A DNA stretch of 64,000 nucleotides from contig NW_022098036.1 of assembly GCF_002288925.2 (NCBI RefSeq), positions 38,073,022 to 38,137,021 on the forward strand, in the 5' to 3' direction. Positions 34,161 through 58,643 of this stretch are shown one piece after another. Position numbers and translations under genes: made by a program. This DNA comes from Delphinapterus leucas (Eukaryota; Chordata; Mammalia; Artiodactyla; Monodontidae). The stretch's first letter is position 1, and each line of letters opens with the position of its first letter. Below the pieces are notes generated by a model. The model was not told where the DNA came from, did no database searches, and saw nothing but the letters and a program-made list of their open reading frames with translations.

Positions 34161-36436
34161 TTAAAGTAGGAAATGGAGATGATTTCTCAGTGAGTCCTTC
34201 ATTTTTATGCTGTTCTTTTAAACTTTATACTGTTTATTGATACTCTAATAAGATTAGAACAGTTAATACTGTTAAGAATGCCTTTCTAAGTATTTCACCC
34301 AATTTGGGGATTTAAAAATCTTCTATTGAAGTAAGTTAGATAATTCAAAATAACCAAAAAACAAAACCAGCAGATATGCAGTTTTAAATCATTTCCTTAA
34401 GATACCCTATTACTTTATTAAATCTGAATTTCAATTAATAGTGTTGTCTTTCCTATCTAGCCAAACCTGTTTCCCACGGAAAAGTTCAGCAGAGAATAAA
34501 CATTGCATTGTTCATTAATTAAAAGTTATCCTCATAAATGTTAAGTATTAATATCTTCAAACTTTTCCTTCAACAAGGTAATAATCCTTTTTCTTTGAAG
34601 GGAATTGCAAATGCAATTAGAAGGTAACATTAGAAAACTTAACGTGACAAAATTCTATTTGAATGCCTACTTCAAAAAAAAAGAAAATTACATTGTATGT
34701 ACATTGAGAAATTCTGTCACCTACCATAAAAATCGAAATGTCAATTTTAGTCATTGCTGGTGAAACACTAAAAGTTTTCAGAAATTTTCTTAAAGTATTG
34801 TTTTTTTGGTTTTCTGAATTGAACATTCAACTTAATGAACAAATTAAAGAGGCATTTTTCTCTTCCCTCTTTTTTTTTTTTTTTAAATAATTTAGGAACA
34901 AGCTTTCCAAAGCTAGTATTGTTTCTGGCAGCTGTTCCAAGCCAATGCATTACTGTTGAACTGAAATGTGATTGTCATCATTGCAATGCATAAACATTCA
35001 TCTTTTTTGAAATGTATTAAAACTGAAATGAATAAAAATAGTATATATGTTTATTTTTATCTACTTTGGCTGTATTTTCTCTACAATATTAAACATTTGG
35101 AAGAGACTAAAAGGATGCAAAAAGAATATCTTATTTGTGTGCTTCCATTTGTGACTTAATGGGAAATTATGAAGATTCATTTGACTATTAAATGGTGCTT
35201 TATACATAAAGTTTGAGTATTTTTATATACAAACTTTTTAATATGTCGACTTTCCCAATATTTAATCATATTCTGCTCTTTTCATATTTATTCATGTACT
35301 TTTTCCATATTTCAAAGTAAGTTATCCACTGAAGACCAACATCTCATTTAATGCATTAAGGCTTATAAATAGGCTAGCATAACAAATTTAGGCATGCTTG
35401 CAAAGTTGAATTATATCTTTTAAAAAATCCTTTTACTCTATTTTTAGCTGTTAACTCTATCTTGATTATGTTTAGTTTTAAAAAATAATTAACAGTAACT
35501 TAAATATAAAGTGTTCACTTCTACTCTCTTGCTGCTCTTTAAGTCAAAATATTAGCTTCCCTGGTTACCTCAAAACTTTGTTCTTTATAAAATTTTTTAA
35601 AGAGCTAATGACTAGAGGCTGGGTTTTCATTTAATTTTTTAAGGAGTGGTATTCTCAGCTGAAAGTTGTCTATTTATTGGGAAAAAAACATGTTAAACCC
35701 GTTTGTGTTGTTAAAATTCTCCTCGTTACATGAATCGGTCATATTTGTAGCTTTGTAAATGGTGGGGGCAGTGGCGGTCAGGGGAGTCATGACTTCCCAT
35801 GTTCTCTTTGGTCAAATTTTTATGTAGTGTCAAAGGCAATTTCGGTTCTGCTCTCTGATACGTAAGCTTTTACACAAGCTGTAAAATTGTTAAAAGATTT
35901 GTTGGAGTATAAATTTTCCAACCAGTTAACACCTTTTTCAGGTCAACTGGTTGTAAACCATTTCAGATAGGATCAGTGTATGTGTGATGGGAAATAGAGT
36001 GTGCAGATGAATGAGACGATAGATCCTGTCCTTAGAGAAGACGGGCAGGATAAGATATGACAGCACTTCCGTCGGAGAGGAGAGTTCTTGGTGAGGTAAT
36101 GATAGTTACATAAAGGGAGTTTTGATCACTTTTCTTAGGAACCAACTTCACAAGGATGTTTAAGTAAAAACACTATTAATTACAAAACAACTTTGTTGAA
36201 CCAAGTAATCAACTGTTTAACCTGGTACTGGCTGTGCATAATGCCTAAAACAGTAGGCATTCAATAAGTAATTGGAACAGAAAATAAATATATTTAATCT
36301 TATTGCATGATTTTAAGAAAAAAACTCGGTCTTTCCACACGAAGTGGTTAATGTGTCAATAGAATTTTTACCATGCCCTAGGGGGAGACACTTGGAATAA
36401 TAAGTAAGGGACCTTAGAATAATGGTCACTAGCAGT
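34161..36436. other. Gap between convergent STRN3 and COCH 3' ends
   Basis: AT-rich DNA with many short A and T runs. No exon, SINE or recognisable repeat was found. Tail regions of longer 3' UTRs could extend into it from either side. Confidence 0.6.
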
Positions 36437-36442
36437 TTTATT
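36437..36442 (-). terminator. COCH: Candidate COCH distal poly(A) signal
   Basis: AATAAA on the - strand in AAGCAATAAAACTGC, about 830 bp beyond the stop. If used, the COCH and STRN3 transcripts would still be separated by about 2.3 kb unless either reads further. Confidence 0.4.
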
Positions 36443-36749
36443 GCTTAAATAGTCAAAGTAGAATATTCTTTCCTGCAGTTCTCCTCTTTGAAAGGTGTGC
36501 TTTTCTTTAAAGCTAAGTGTTTATAAGTGTAAGTAAAAATTTACCAACTTAATATTTTTTTCAATACATGGTTGACTTTTAGAGTATAAGCCAAATACAT
36601 CAATACACGTATAAAATTAAGGCTATAAATAGAAAAATGCCAGGCAATTCTTCAGTCTTGTTCAGTGTGATATTTGTTGTTATTATGAAAGTACACTACA
36701 AAAGAGGCTTGATACCTAAATAGCTTCCATTTCGTCTGTAATTATAACT

Positions 36750-36785
36750 TTTAGTATGTTAAGTAAATTTAGTATGTTAAGTAAG
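36750..36785. repeat. 18-bp tandem duplication
   Basis: TTTAGTATGTTAAGTAA occurs twice, in the COCH 3' flank. Confidence 0.93.
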
Positions 36786-36946
36786 ATCTTAAAACCAGAT
36801 TGTTGACTGGCTTTAAGACAACATCTACTTGGGTCAATATATATTTGAACTAAGTTGAGCTGTTTTCTGTTTGTTTCTCATTTTCCTTATATGTGTAATA
36901 CAGAATTAGAGAAGGAATGTTGCTTTTGGTCTAAATATCAGCTGCT

Positions 36947-36952
36947 TTTATT
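36947..36952 (-). terminator. COCH: Candidate COCH proximal poly(A) signal
   Basis: AATAAA read on the - strand, about 320 bp after the stop, in the context TTCAATAAAAGCAGC. Another AATAAA on this strand lies at 36437-36442, about 830 bp after the stop, and would fit a longer 3' UTR. Confidence 0.45.
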
Positions 36953-37270
36953 GAACTATAGAATTTGCATATCTATACATTTAATATGCATGTTAAAATA
37001 GAACTCTTAAAATTATAATCTACGGTATCTCCTCTTTCCTGAGTTTCTAAGGTTCGTGATTATGAAGCCTCAGCAGAGTGTTTTGAACAATGGAGTCTGA
37101 ACTGTAATTAGAAGGCAGCTTTAAATGAATGCTTACTTGCTTACATTTTTGCCATCTTTAGTATAATAGTTTTGTGTCTGATCTTAGTATGCTATATAGT
37201 ATTTCAGTATTACTAAAAACAACTTATACATCCCCTTGCACTTTTTCTTTCAGTTGTCAAAATGTCACCA

Positions 37271-50148
<12,878 letters not shown>

Positions 50149-50580
50149 GGTAGCCTAGGGGCTGCTCGGACCTGGGAGGGAGGGAGAATGCAAGGGAGGC
50201 TCCCCGAGAACGGAGACCCCTACGTCCCCACCACACCGCGCCCGCCCCCCGCCCCCTCAGGGATCCCGCACCCCTTGGAAACCCAGGGGCGGCCGAGGAG
50301 AGGAGACCGAAGAGGCCGCTGCCCGGGAGCTCGTGCCACTCTCAGTCTGGAGGCGACGCTCCGGCTGCAAATCAAGCCAAACCCAGAGTCGAGGTGCAAC
50401 CCCGGACCAGGAGGAGGGTGCACCCTGAAGACAGACAGACAAGCTGGGAGCGACAAAGCGGAGGCACGAACAGGCAGGCGTCAGGGACCCGCACGCCCGC
50501 GCCGGACGCCGGGGACTCTGCACCTGAGTCGAATCTGCCCGGCTGCGCCCGAGTGCGGAAAGCGCGGCTCCCACGGCCGC

Positions 50581-50588
50581 TATAAAGG
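50581..50588 (+). promoter_or_regulatory. TATA-like box oriented away from COCH
   Basis: TATAAAGG sits in the middle of the GC-rich island, about 430 bp upstream of the COCH ATG. It reads on the + strand, whereas COCH is on the - strand, so in its consensus orientation it would support a divergent transcript. Its function is inferred only. Confidence 0.35.
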
Positions 50589-51599
50589 CTGGGCCGCGCG
50601 CATGAGCACTGTGCGGGGGGCGCGCGCGGAGAGGGGGCTGGGAGCTGGTCCCCCGGGACCGGGCGGCGGCCGTCCAGCTCCGCCCTCACCCCCTCTCCGT
50701 CCCGGGGTGAGGCCGCGCCGAGGCGCCACCCCCGCGGCGCGGGACTCGGCCACCTGGATGCCGTGTCCGTCCCCGGGGGAGACGCGAAAGCCCGGGGGAG
50801 GGCCGGGGACCTCGCCGGCCCCGGCGTCAGGGGAGCCAGGACGAGTGTAGGGCGGCGGCGGGAGCGCGCGGGGAGGTTGCCCGACGTGCGGCGACCGGGC
50901 GTGGCTGCCCGAGGGAGCCGGCCTCACCCGGGCTGGGGAGTGGTGGTTCCCCGCGCACCGTCCCCGCGGCGGGAGCTGCGGCGCCGGGAACGCGGGGCCC
51001 CGGAGAGCTACCAGGTACACGCGGCCTCAGAACAAACTTCCCAAATCTGTGCTCCCGTTGAAACAAAGTTCGTACTTCTGAAGTCACGCCAACCTGGGTT
51101 GGATAAACGCATGCCCTGTATTTGTTAGAAACCCCATCAGCGGACTGGTTTTTCTTCGGATTTTAGGGATCCAGCCTTCCGACTTTGTTTCTGCCACGGT
51201 CGGATTTTCCCCGGGGGCTCCATTTACTGTCATGGGTAGGGCCACGCTTGGGAGGTGGCCCGGACCCTTCTTTACATTTGCCTTTTCTTCTTTTCTAGAT
51301 CAGGAAGGATTTATGACTGCCTTTCCAAACTCCCAGACCTGGTGTCTGTTGGGATTGCACAGATCTCAGATGTGGTAATATGCTCTTCCACCCCTCTCTT
51401 TCTCTCTCATCCTGGTAAATTTTCACATGAGGAAACGGGAGAAAGCAGACTTCACGTGGAGTGTAAAGTGACACAGGACCTGCAAGGCAGCTGAGGAACC
51501 ACCCCCAGACGCAGGAGAGGGGGCACGATTTCGTTTTTTAAAAGTTTTATTTAGTCCAAAGAATAGGATTTTAGTTAGGTCTAAAGAATAACCAATAAT

Positions 51600-51945
51600 T
51601 TATATACCGTAAAATCCATCCCTTTTCAGTGATTTCCACGATTTTTAGTACGTATACAGAGTTACGCAGCCATCACCACAATCCAATTTTAGGACACTTC
51701 CAGCACCCCCAAAAGGATCCCTTCTGGCCATTAGCAGCCAATCCCTTTTCCCGCCCTCAGCCCTAGGCAACACCAACGTAATTCCGTCTCTAAAGATTTG
51801 TTTTTTATGGATATTTCATATAAATGGAATGATACAATATGTGGCTTCTTTTACTGAGCATAATGTTTTTAAGTTTCATTCATGTTGTAACATGAATGAG
51901 TTCTTCCTTCCTTTTTATTGCTGAATAGTATTCCTATACGTTTTA
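51600..51945 (-). mobile_element. Old L1 3'-end fragment
   Basis: TTTTTAGTACGTATACAGAG, then GCAGCCATCACCACAATCCA, TATAAATGGAATGATACAAT and ATTGCTGAATAGTATTCC. This is reverse-oriented L1 3' sequence just outside the COCH CpG island. Confidence 0.72.
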
Positions 51946-52994
51946 TGTTAGGAAGGAAACATACCACCACCACCTGGAAGCCAAATATGGTAGTGGTTTT
52001 ACAACTATCCTTTCAATCTGGAATGAGTCAGTATTGCACCAGGCAACTGCGGAGGGGCGGTCCGGCCGTGTTGATTTCATTCCCTTTACTATCTGAATGT
52101 CTTTTGGAGAGAAAGAGACTGAATAACATTTGTCGACCAGGAGGTTTTCGATTCTTATTTTCATGGCTGCCTTAAAGATTTAATCCCTCTCATGGTAGAG
52201 AGAGTTGCCCTTTTCTTAGAAACCCAGCAATGTAGCCACCACCCCTGATATTTTCCTTGGGAGAAATGTTAGGCCTTCAGGACCGTTAAAGCTGTCTTTA
52301 TCATTATTGCTTGCTGCGTGTCCTCAGTCAGGTTTGGATAACCTCCTCCAATTAGGCTGGGCAAATTGTAGTGATGCTATATAATTAGGGAGAGTTCACC
52401 TGCAGGAAAAAGGCTAGCACTCCACAGCTCAACCCAAATGGCTAAAAGGTGCTGCTCTTCAGAACTCCCACAAGGCTCAGCCCTCCTGTGATGTAATTTC
52501 ACCGAGCCATTTAGCAGAGTCAGAACTATGCAGCTATTTCCATCGTTGACCCTGAGTCTGTGACTATTAAAAAATAAAGGAAATACCTCACTGAGTTTCA
52601 TTGGTTGTTTACCCAAAGATACAGTTCAATTATTTTGTTTTGAAACATTTAAGAAAAGTTAGTCTTTATTTTTCTAGTTTGAAAGACTAACCATGTGGAG
52701 TGGGGATGAGATTTCTCATTCTCACTTAGTTTGTATCTCAGGCTCACCATAAGCATATTGAGAAAAAAAATATCTGAACTTAAGTGGTAGTTGCTTCTGC
52801 TGTGGAAACATCTGAAGAAGAGACGGAAAGTCAAATAAATCTGGGTACGATTGACTTAAAAAGACAAATTGTTAAAATTATAGTTTTGTATTCAACTGGA
52901 TAACATTTCAGGGTATTGTACTTCTAGGATGCCTAGTTAGTTTATCCTGCTTTATATAAGAGTATTTGATATTCAAATTTTAGACTAACTCTCT

Positions 52995-53385
52995 GTAGAG
53001 TGGTGGATTCCTAACTGGGCTGCACAATGGAATCACCTGGGGAGCTTTAAAAAGTACTGAATCCTGTTGGTGCAGTGGTTGAGAGTCCGCCTGCCGATGC
53101 AGGGGACACGGGTTCGTGCCCCGGTCCAGGAAGATCCCCACATGCCGTGGAGCGGCTGGGCCCGTAAGCCATGGCCGCTGAGCCTGCGCTCCGGAGCCTG
53201 TGCTCCACAACGGGAGAGGCCACAACAGTGAGAGGCCCGCGTACCACAAAAAAAAAAAAAAAAAAAAGTACTGAATCCTGAGTCCCACCCCAGAGATTCT
53301 AATGTAATTGGTCTGGGTCAGGGCCAGGGCGTTAGAATTTTTTAAAGCTCTCCAGGTGATTCTAATGTATTGCCCAGAGGGCCTA
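52995..53385. mobile_element. MER5A-like hAT element split by a SINE
   Basis: Matches remembered MER5A wording on both sides of the insertion: GAATCACCTGGGGAGCTTTA before it, and CCCACCCCAGAGATTCTAAT and TCTCCAGGTGATTCTAATGT after it. The two ends are near inverted copies, as expected. The middle is interrupted by the CHR-2 SINE. Confidence 0.78.
53065..53266 (+). mobile_element. CHR-2-type SINE nested in a MER5A-like element
   Basis: The head is altered (CCTGTTGGTGCAGTGGTTGA) and 4 bp are missing in the middle. It ends in A20 or more. The exact flank AAAAAGTACTGAATCCTG is on both sides. Confidence 0.92.
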
Positions 53386-53448
53386 ATACTTAGGTCAATG
53401 TTAGAGGTTAAACGAATAATTCTAATTTTTCATTCTTCTTTCATTATC

Positions 53449-53485
53449 TTTTCATTAAAATTCCACCTTTTCATTAAAATTCCAG
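53449..53485. repeat. 19-bp tandem duplication
   Basis: TTTTCATTAAAATTCCA occurs twice, just beyond the MER5A-like element. Confidence 0.93.
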
Positions 53486-54867
53486 TGCCTACTGCATTCC
53501 CCTGTTAAAACATGGAAGCATCTTCTGGCCTGATGGCTCTTTGAAAACGATCCTTAACAGAAAGATTGTAAACTCATTTTCAAAAGCAATTTTCCCTGAG
53601 TGTAGTGTCTGATCACATTTCTAACTTTGTGCAGAATGGGCTGGCATTGGGAAGGGAGTGGGCTGCCTCTCAAACTGATACCCTAGGTGGCATTTTCAAG
53701 CTTTAGGATGAGGCTGAAAAGAGTTTCTCAAGAATAGTCGGGTTCTCTGAGTGGACTTGGCTCATTGTCTATGTAGATAACCTCTAGTTTATGGATCCCC
53801 TCTCTTCTGTTTTTATCTAAGTATGAATCTGGTGTTACCCAGAAGTTTTTATGTTTTTGTTGTTGGTATTTTGTTTTTATTTTTTAAAGGAATATCAGTC
53901 CTGTCCCATGCCCTATACCTTTAACCTCCCCTGCAAACTGTTACTTAGCTAATGCAATGCATAGTGATTTGATTTTATTTTGGTTATGGTGATCTTAAAG
54001 TGAGTTTGTTCCCTTTTAGGAAGTGTATGTTTGTCCTGCAGTATCCCATAAGTCTCTATGATTAGTTATAGAGCATAATCAGTTTGTAAACTCCTATCAC
54101 CTATGTTATTTGACCCACATTGATGTTTATTTTGTATCCATTTTTCCTGCTCAATTCCTTTCCATTGTTCACATGTGATAAAGTGAGTATGTACATCTAG
54201 CCTTTCAGTTTTTGATGATTTCTAGCAATAGAATAAATGTTCACAGCCTCTGAGGAGTGAATATTAAAAAGTTGACTCAGAGATAGGCTTATGACCACGA
54301 GCAATCACTTCCTTTTTTTGGGCCTTAGTTGCCTTTCCTATAAAGTCAAGGAGACTAGACCAAGTGATTGGAAGGGACCTCTGACTGGCTGAATTCTGTG
54401 GCTGGGCAGTTGCTCCCTGGGCACATATAGCCTTCAAGGGCTGTGCTGTTTCTGGGGTTTGGAAACCTTAGGAAACACTGGCTGTGCCAACTACCTCCCA
54501 GCACTCATCCCTTCTTATGGAAGGTCTCTTGCTATTCACCTCTCACTGCTAAACCGTGGCCTGGATCATGTTTGCCCCTTTGTTACCAAGAAATAACGGA
54601 GGTCACATTGCCACCGGAATGCCACCGGAATGCCTTCCTAAGCGAGGAAAGCTGTGACAGGGAACATAAATTCATTGTATAGGCCCAGCACACGTCCCAT
54701 GCAAGCTCCTGAAGGTGAAGGATCTTTCTCTCGTGTTCATCACTGCACCTCTAGTCCCCAGTGAAGTGTCTAGCACATAATAGGTACTCAAGAAATATTT
54801 GTTAAATGAATGAGTCAATCCCATTGTCTTGTCATTTGCTATATTGTTTTTTAAAAAGTTAACTTTT

Positions 54868-55015
54868 GGGACTTCCCTGGTGGCGCAGTGGTTGAGAGTC
54901 TGCTTTCCGATGCAGCGGACGCGGGTTCGTGCCCCGGTCCGGGAAGATCCCACATGCCGCGGAACAGCTGGGCCCGTGAGCCATGGCCGCTGAGCCTGTG
55001 CGTCCGGAGCAAAAA
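54868..55015 (+). mobile_element. CHR-2-type SINE, 3' part missing
   Basis: Head and middle are normal to GTGCGTCCGGAGC, then directly A6. The last 55 bp or so are absent although the target-site duplication AAAAAGTTAACTTTTG is exact, so it probably inserted in this short form. Confidence 0.9.
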
Positions 55016-55157
55016 AGTTAACTTTTGAACAGCTTTAGGTTTATAGAAACATCGATAAGATAGTAGAGTTCCCATATACCCTACATCCAGTTTCCCCTGT
55101 TAACATCTTACGTTAGTATGGCACAGTTGTCACAATTCATGAACCAATACTGACACA

Positions 55158-55428
55158 TTTTTTAAAATAAATTTATTTATTTATTTATTTTTGGCTGCAT
55201 TGGGTCTTCGTTGCAGTGCACGGGCTTCTCATTGCGGTGGCTGCTCTCGTTGCGGGGCAGGGGCTCTAGGCATGCAGGCTTCAGTAGTTGAGGCATGTGA
55301 GTTCAGTAGTTGTGACGCACAGGCTTAGTTGCTCCATGGCATGTGGGATCTTCGCAGACCAGGGATCAAACCTGTGTCCCCTGCACTGGCAGGCGGATTC
55401 TTAGCCACTGCACCACCAGGGAAGTCCC
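55158..55428 (-). mobile_element. CHR-1-type SINE
   Basis: Reverse orientation, with flanks CCAATACTGACACATT on both sides. It lies in sequence resembling an L1 3' UTR. Confidence 0.9.
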
Positions 55429-55610
55429 AATACTGACACATTAACTAAAGTCCATATTTTCCGCAGATTTCCTTAGTGTTTACCTAATACCCTTTTTCTC
55501 TTCCAGGATCCTATCCAGGATACTGCATAACATTTAGTCAGCATGTCTTCTTAGACTCCTCTGCACTGTGACACTTTCTCAAATGTTCCTTATTTTGATG
55601 ACCTTGACAG

Positions 55611-55969
55611 TTTTTTAAAAAAATTATTTATTTAATTAATTTATTTTTGGCTGCATTGGGTCTTGGTTGCTGCGCACGGGCTTTCTCTAGCTGTGGCAAG
55701 CGGGGGCTACTCTTCATTGCGGTGAACGGGCCTCTCATTGCAGTGTCTTCTCTTGTTGCAGAGCACAGGCTCTAGGCATGTGGGCTTCAGTAGTTGTGGC
55801 ACGTGGGCTCAGTAGTTGTGGCATGCAGGCTCTAGAGCACAGGCTCAGTAGTTGTGGCACATGGGCTTAGTTGCTTCACAGCATGTGGCATCTTCCCAGA
55901 CCAGAGCTCAAACCCGTGTCCCCTGCGTTGGCAGGCGGATTCTTAACCACTGCACCACCAGGGAAGCCC
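55611..55969 (-). mobile_element. CHR-1-type (long) SINE
   Basis: Long body with four or more AGTAGTTGTGGC motifs; flanks ACCTTGACAGTTTT on both sides. Confidence 0.92.
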
Positions 55970-56384
55970 ACCTTGACAGTTTTGAAGAGTGCTAGTCAGG
56001 TATTTTGTACAGTGTCCCCCAGTTGGGATTTGTCTGATGTTTTTCTCATCATTAGACTGGGGTTATGTGTTTTGGGAAGGAGGACCACAGAGGTAATGTA
56101 ACACATCACATCAAGGGCACCTACTATCAACATGACATTACTGTTGATGTTGACCTTGGTCACCTGGCTGAGGAGTGTTTGTCAGGTTTCTCTACTGTAA
56201 AGTTGCTCTTTTGTTCCCCCTTTCCATGTTGTCCTCTTTGGAAGGATGTCACTATGTGTAGCCCACACTTAAGCAGTAGGGAGTTAAATTCAACCTCCTT
56301 GAGGCCAGAGTAGCTTACATAAATTATTGGGAATTCTCCTGCAAGGAAGATTTGTCTCTTCTCCCCTGTTTATTTCTATACTGT

Positions 56385-56530
56385 TTGTTTTTTATATATG
56401 GCACTTCTCCAAAAGGCTGTAAGCTCCTTGAAGGCGGAGACCATTCCATGTGCTCCTCTATGTTCCCAATGACTTGCACGATGCTTTGGAGTACAGACTA
56501 GATGCTCAGTCAACAGTGTAAAGCATGGTC
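56385..56530 (+). mobile_element. L2 3'-end-like fragment
   Basis: GGCTGTAAGCTCCTTGAAGG, then GAGACCATTCCATG and TAGATGCTCAGTCAACAG resemble the 3' end of L2. A related piece lies at about 54730-54830 (TAGCACATAATAGGTACTCA). Confidence 0.55.
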
Positions 56531-56659
56531 CATAGCTTCCAGTCCTGGGAATTTTCTGCTGATGGCTTATTCTTCTTTCTCACTGTGAGATTTGGGCCAG
56601 AAAGTTGCAGATTTGGTTCTCAGCAAAGGTATAATCAAAATGCTAAAATAATAGTGATC

Positions 56660-56870
56660 CTGACACTGTAACAAGCTCTTTATACGTGTTATCATAGAAT
56701 CTTTGTAACACACCTGGGAGGTGGAAATCATCCTAATTTCATAAATGAAGATACTAATGCCCAGATTTATTAGAAGACATGTCCCAAGCCACACAGGTAG
56801 AAAGCAGAGCCAAATTGGGGTCTCTAAAGCCCATGCCTTTAACCACCAGATTATACTGTCTTTTCCCTCA
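56660..56870 (-). mobile_element. MIR-like element
   Basis: TTTGTAACACACCTGGGAGG, then TCATAAATGAAGATACTAAT and CCAAGCCACACAGGTAGAAA fit MIR read in reverse. Confidence 0.68.
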
Positions 56871-57156
56871 TAATAGCCAAATAAAGCCACATGGAAAGGT
56901 TTGAATAAATGCCAGAAAGTGAGGGAAATGACAAGGACTATAAGAATATGGAAAAGGAAGAAATAAATCCTTTAATGGAAGTGCCTGGTAACATCTTCCT
57001 GGAATGTGTGGCCCTTGAAATCTGCTATAAAATTAGTACATCCTCAGAGAAATGCATAACTGGTAGGTTAGCATAACAAAATAATTAGAAAATATTATTA
57101 TGCATTCCAAACACAACACAACAGGTTCGGCTCATACTATTAATCAAGTCAAATAA

Positions 57157-57452
57157 TTTTTTTTTATAAATTTATTTATTTTTTATTTTTGGCTGCGTTG
57201 GGGCTTTGTTTCTGCGCGCGGGCTTTCTCTAGTTGCGGCGAGTGGGGGCTACTCTTCCATGCGGTGCGCGGGCTTCTCATTGCAGTGGCTTCTCTTGTTG
57301 CAGAGCACGGGCTCTAGGCGTGCCGGCTTCAGTAGTTGTGGCACATGGCTTGTTGCTCCATGGCATATGGGATCTTCCCAGACCAGAGATTGAACCCGTG
57401 TCCCCTGCATTGGCAGGCAGATTCTTAACCACTACACCACCAGGGAAGTCCC
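57157..57452 (-). mobile_element. CHR-1-type SINE
   Basis: Reverse orientation, with T-rich tail at the low end and head CCACCAGGGAAGTCCC at the high end. The body is shortened. Confidence 0.88.
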
Positions 57453-57584
57453 TTCAGCTGTTTTTAGATTGAGTTATTTAAGATCAATAGATTTTTATTG
57501 TAATAAAAGCTGTTACATGACTATAACTAATTCAAATTATTATGCATTAGGCCCAAGAGTTGCATTTGGGGTTTTAGTTTTCTT

Positions 57585-58300
57585 CCTTAAAAAAATTGTT
57601 ATGAAAATTTTCAAACATATGCAAAAAGTAGATAAAATATTACAGTGAATCCATCTATTAACCAGTTTGAACAATGATCAGTTTATGACCCTGTTTTGTT
57701 TTTTCCATGTCCTTACCCCTGATTATTTTGAAGAAATCTCAGACATTATAATCTTGAATTTCTAAAGATCTTTCTGTAAGAACTCTCTTTTTAAATATAA
57801 CAATATTAGTATTATCATACCTTAAAAATTAATAATTCTTTAATAATTAGCCACTTAGGGTTTATATTGCTTCAGTTTTCTTACAAATTTTATATTTAAA
57901 TGGATCATTTGCTGAATGAAGATAAAAATAAGGTTTGTACATTATAATTATTTGATGCGTCTCTTAAGTCTCTTTTGATATTTAGGTTCTCCATCTTTCT
58001 TTTAAAATTTTCTTTCTTTATCTGTTTGCGTTTTATTGAAAAATTCAGATAATTTTCTGTAGCTTTCCTCATGGTTTGTATTTTGCTGATTGCATCTCCA
58101 TGGTGTCATTAAGCATGTTCTTCTGTCCCCTGTATTTCTTATAAATTTGGGAATTAGCTATAGAGGCTTGATCAAATCAGGTAATTTTGTTGTTGTTCTT
58201 GTTGCTGTATGTATGTGTAATACTTTATAGATGGCACTTTGTACTTTTTTTCCCCTCCAAATGAATCAGATTAAATTTATTTAAGTCAATGACTGCCAAA
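57585..58300 (-). mobile_element. Old L1 3'-UTR remnant
   Basis: GAAAATTTTCAAACATATGC, then TTTTGAAGAAATCTCAGACA, ATTTTGCTGATTGCATCTCC and TAGCTATAGAGGCTTGATCA. Part of it is paralogous to the copy at 23700-23930. Confidence 0.55.
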
Positions 58301-58643
58301 CTTATCCAACCATAGGACTCTTTCAAAAATAACAAATAAAATCTCTTGGGACTTCATTGCTCATATTTAATAAACAGTCGTCAAGTGGGTAAGAGAATCA
58401 TTTATATTCTGTAGGACAGGCAGTTTGTACTTTAAAGCATCAGAGATACAATGTTTCCTTTTGTGATGTTATCAGCCATTGGTAAGCATTGTCTTGATCC
58501 ATTAATTTATTGGACCTTACAAAGTGGTGATATTCTTAATTTTAGCATTCCTTCTTCATTTATAATGTGGAGTACTTCTAAAACGAGAATCCTCTCTTTT
58601 TTATCCCGACATACAGATCTTATGGGAAAGGCAAGATAAATGC

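Larger units (their letters stand above)
51101..58643. other. Intergenic region upstream of COCH
   Basis: No host exon was recognised. Repeats: L1 3' end (-) about 51600-51945, MER5-like element 52995-53385 with nested SINE, SINEs at 54868, 55158, 55611 and 57157, L2/MIR-like pieces about 54730-54830, 56390-56530 and 56660-56870, and an old L1 3' remnant (-) about 57585-58300. Stretches 51945-52990 and 53410-54700 show nothing recognisable. Distal enhancers could be present but cannot be seen directly. Confidence 0.7.
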
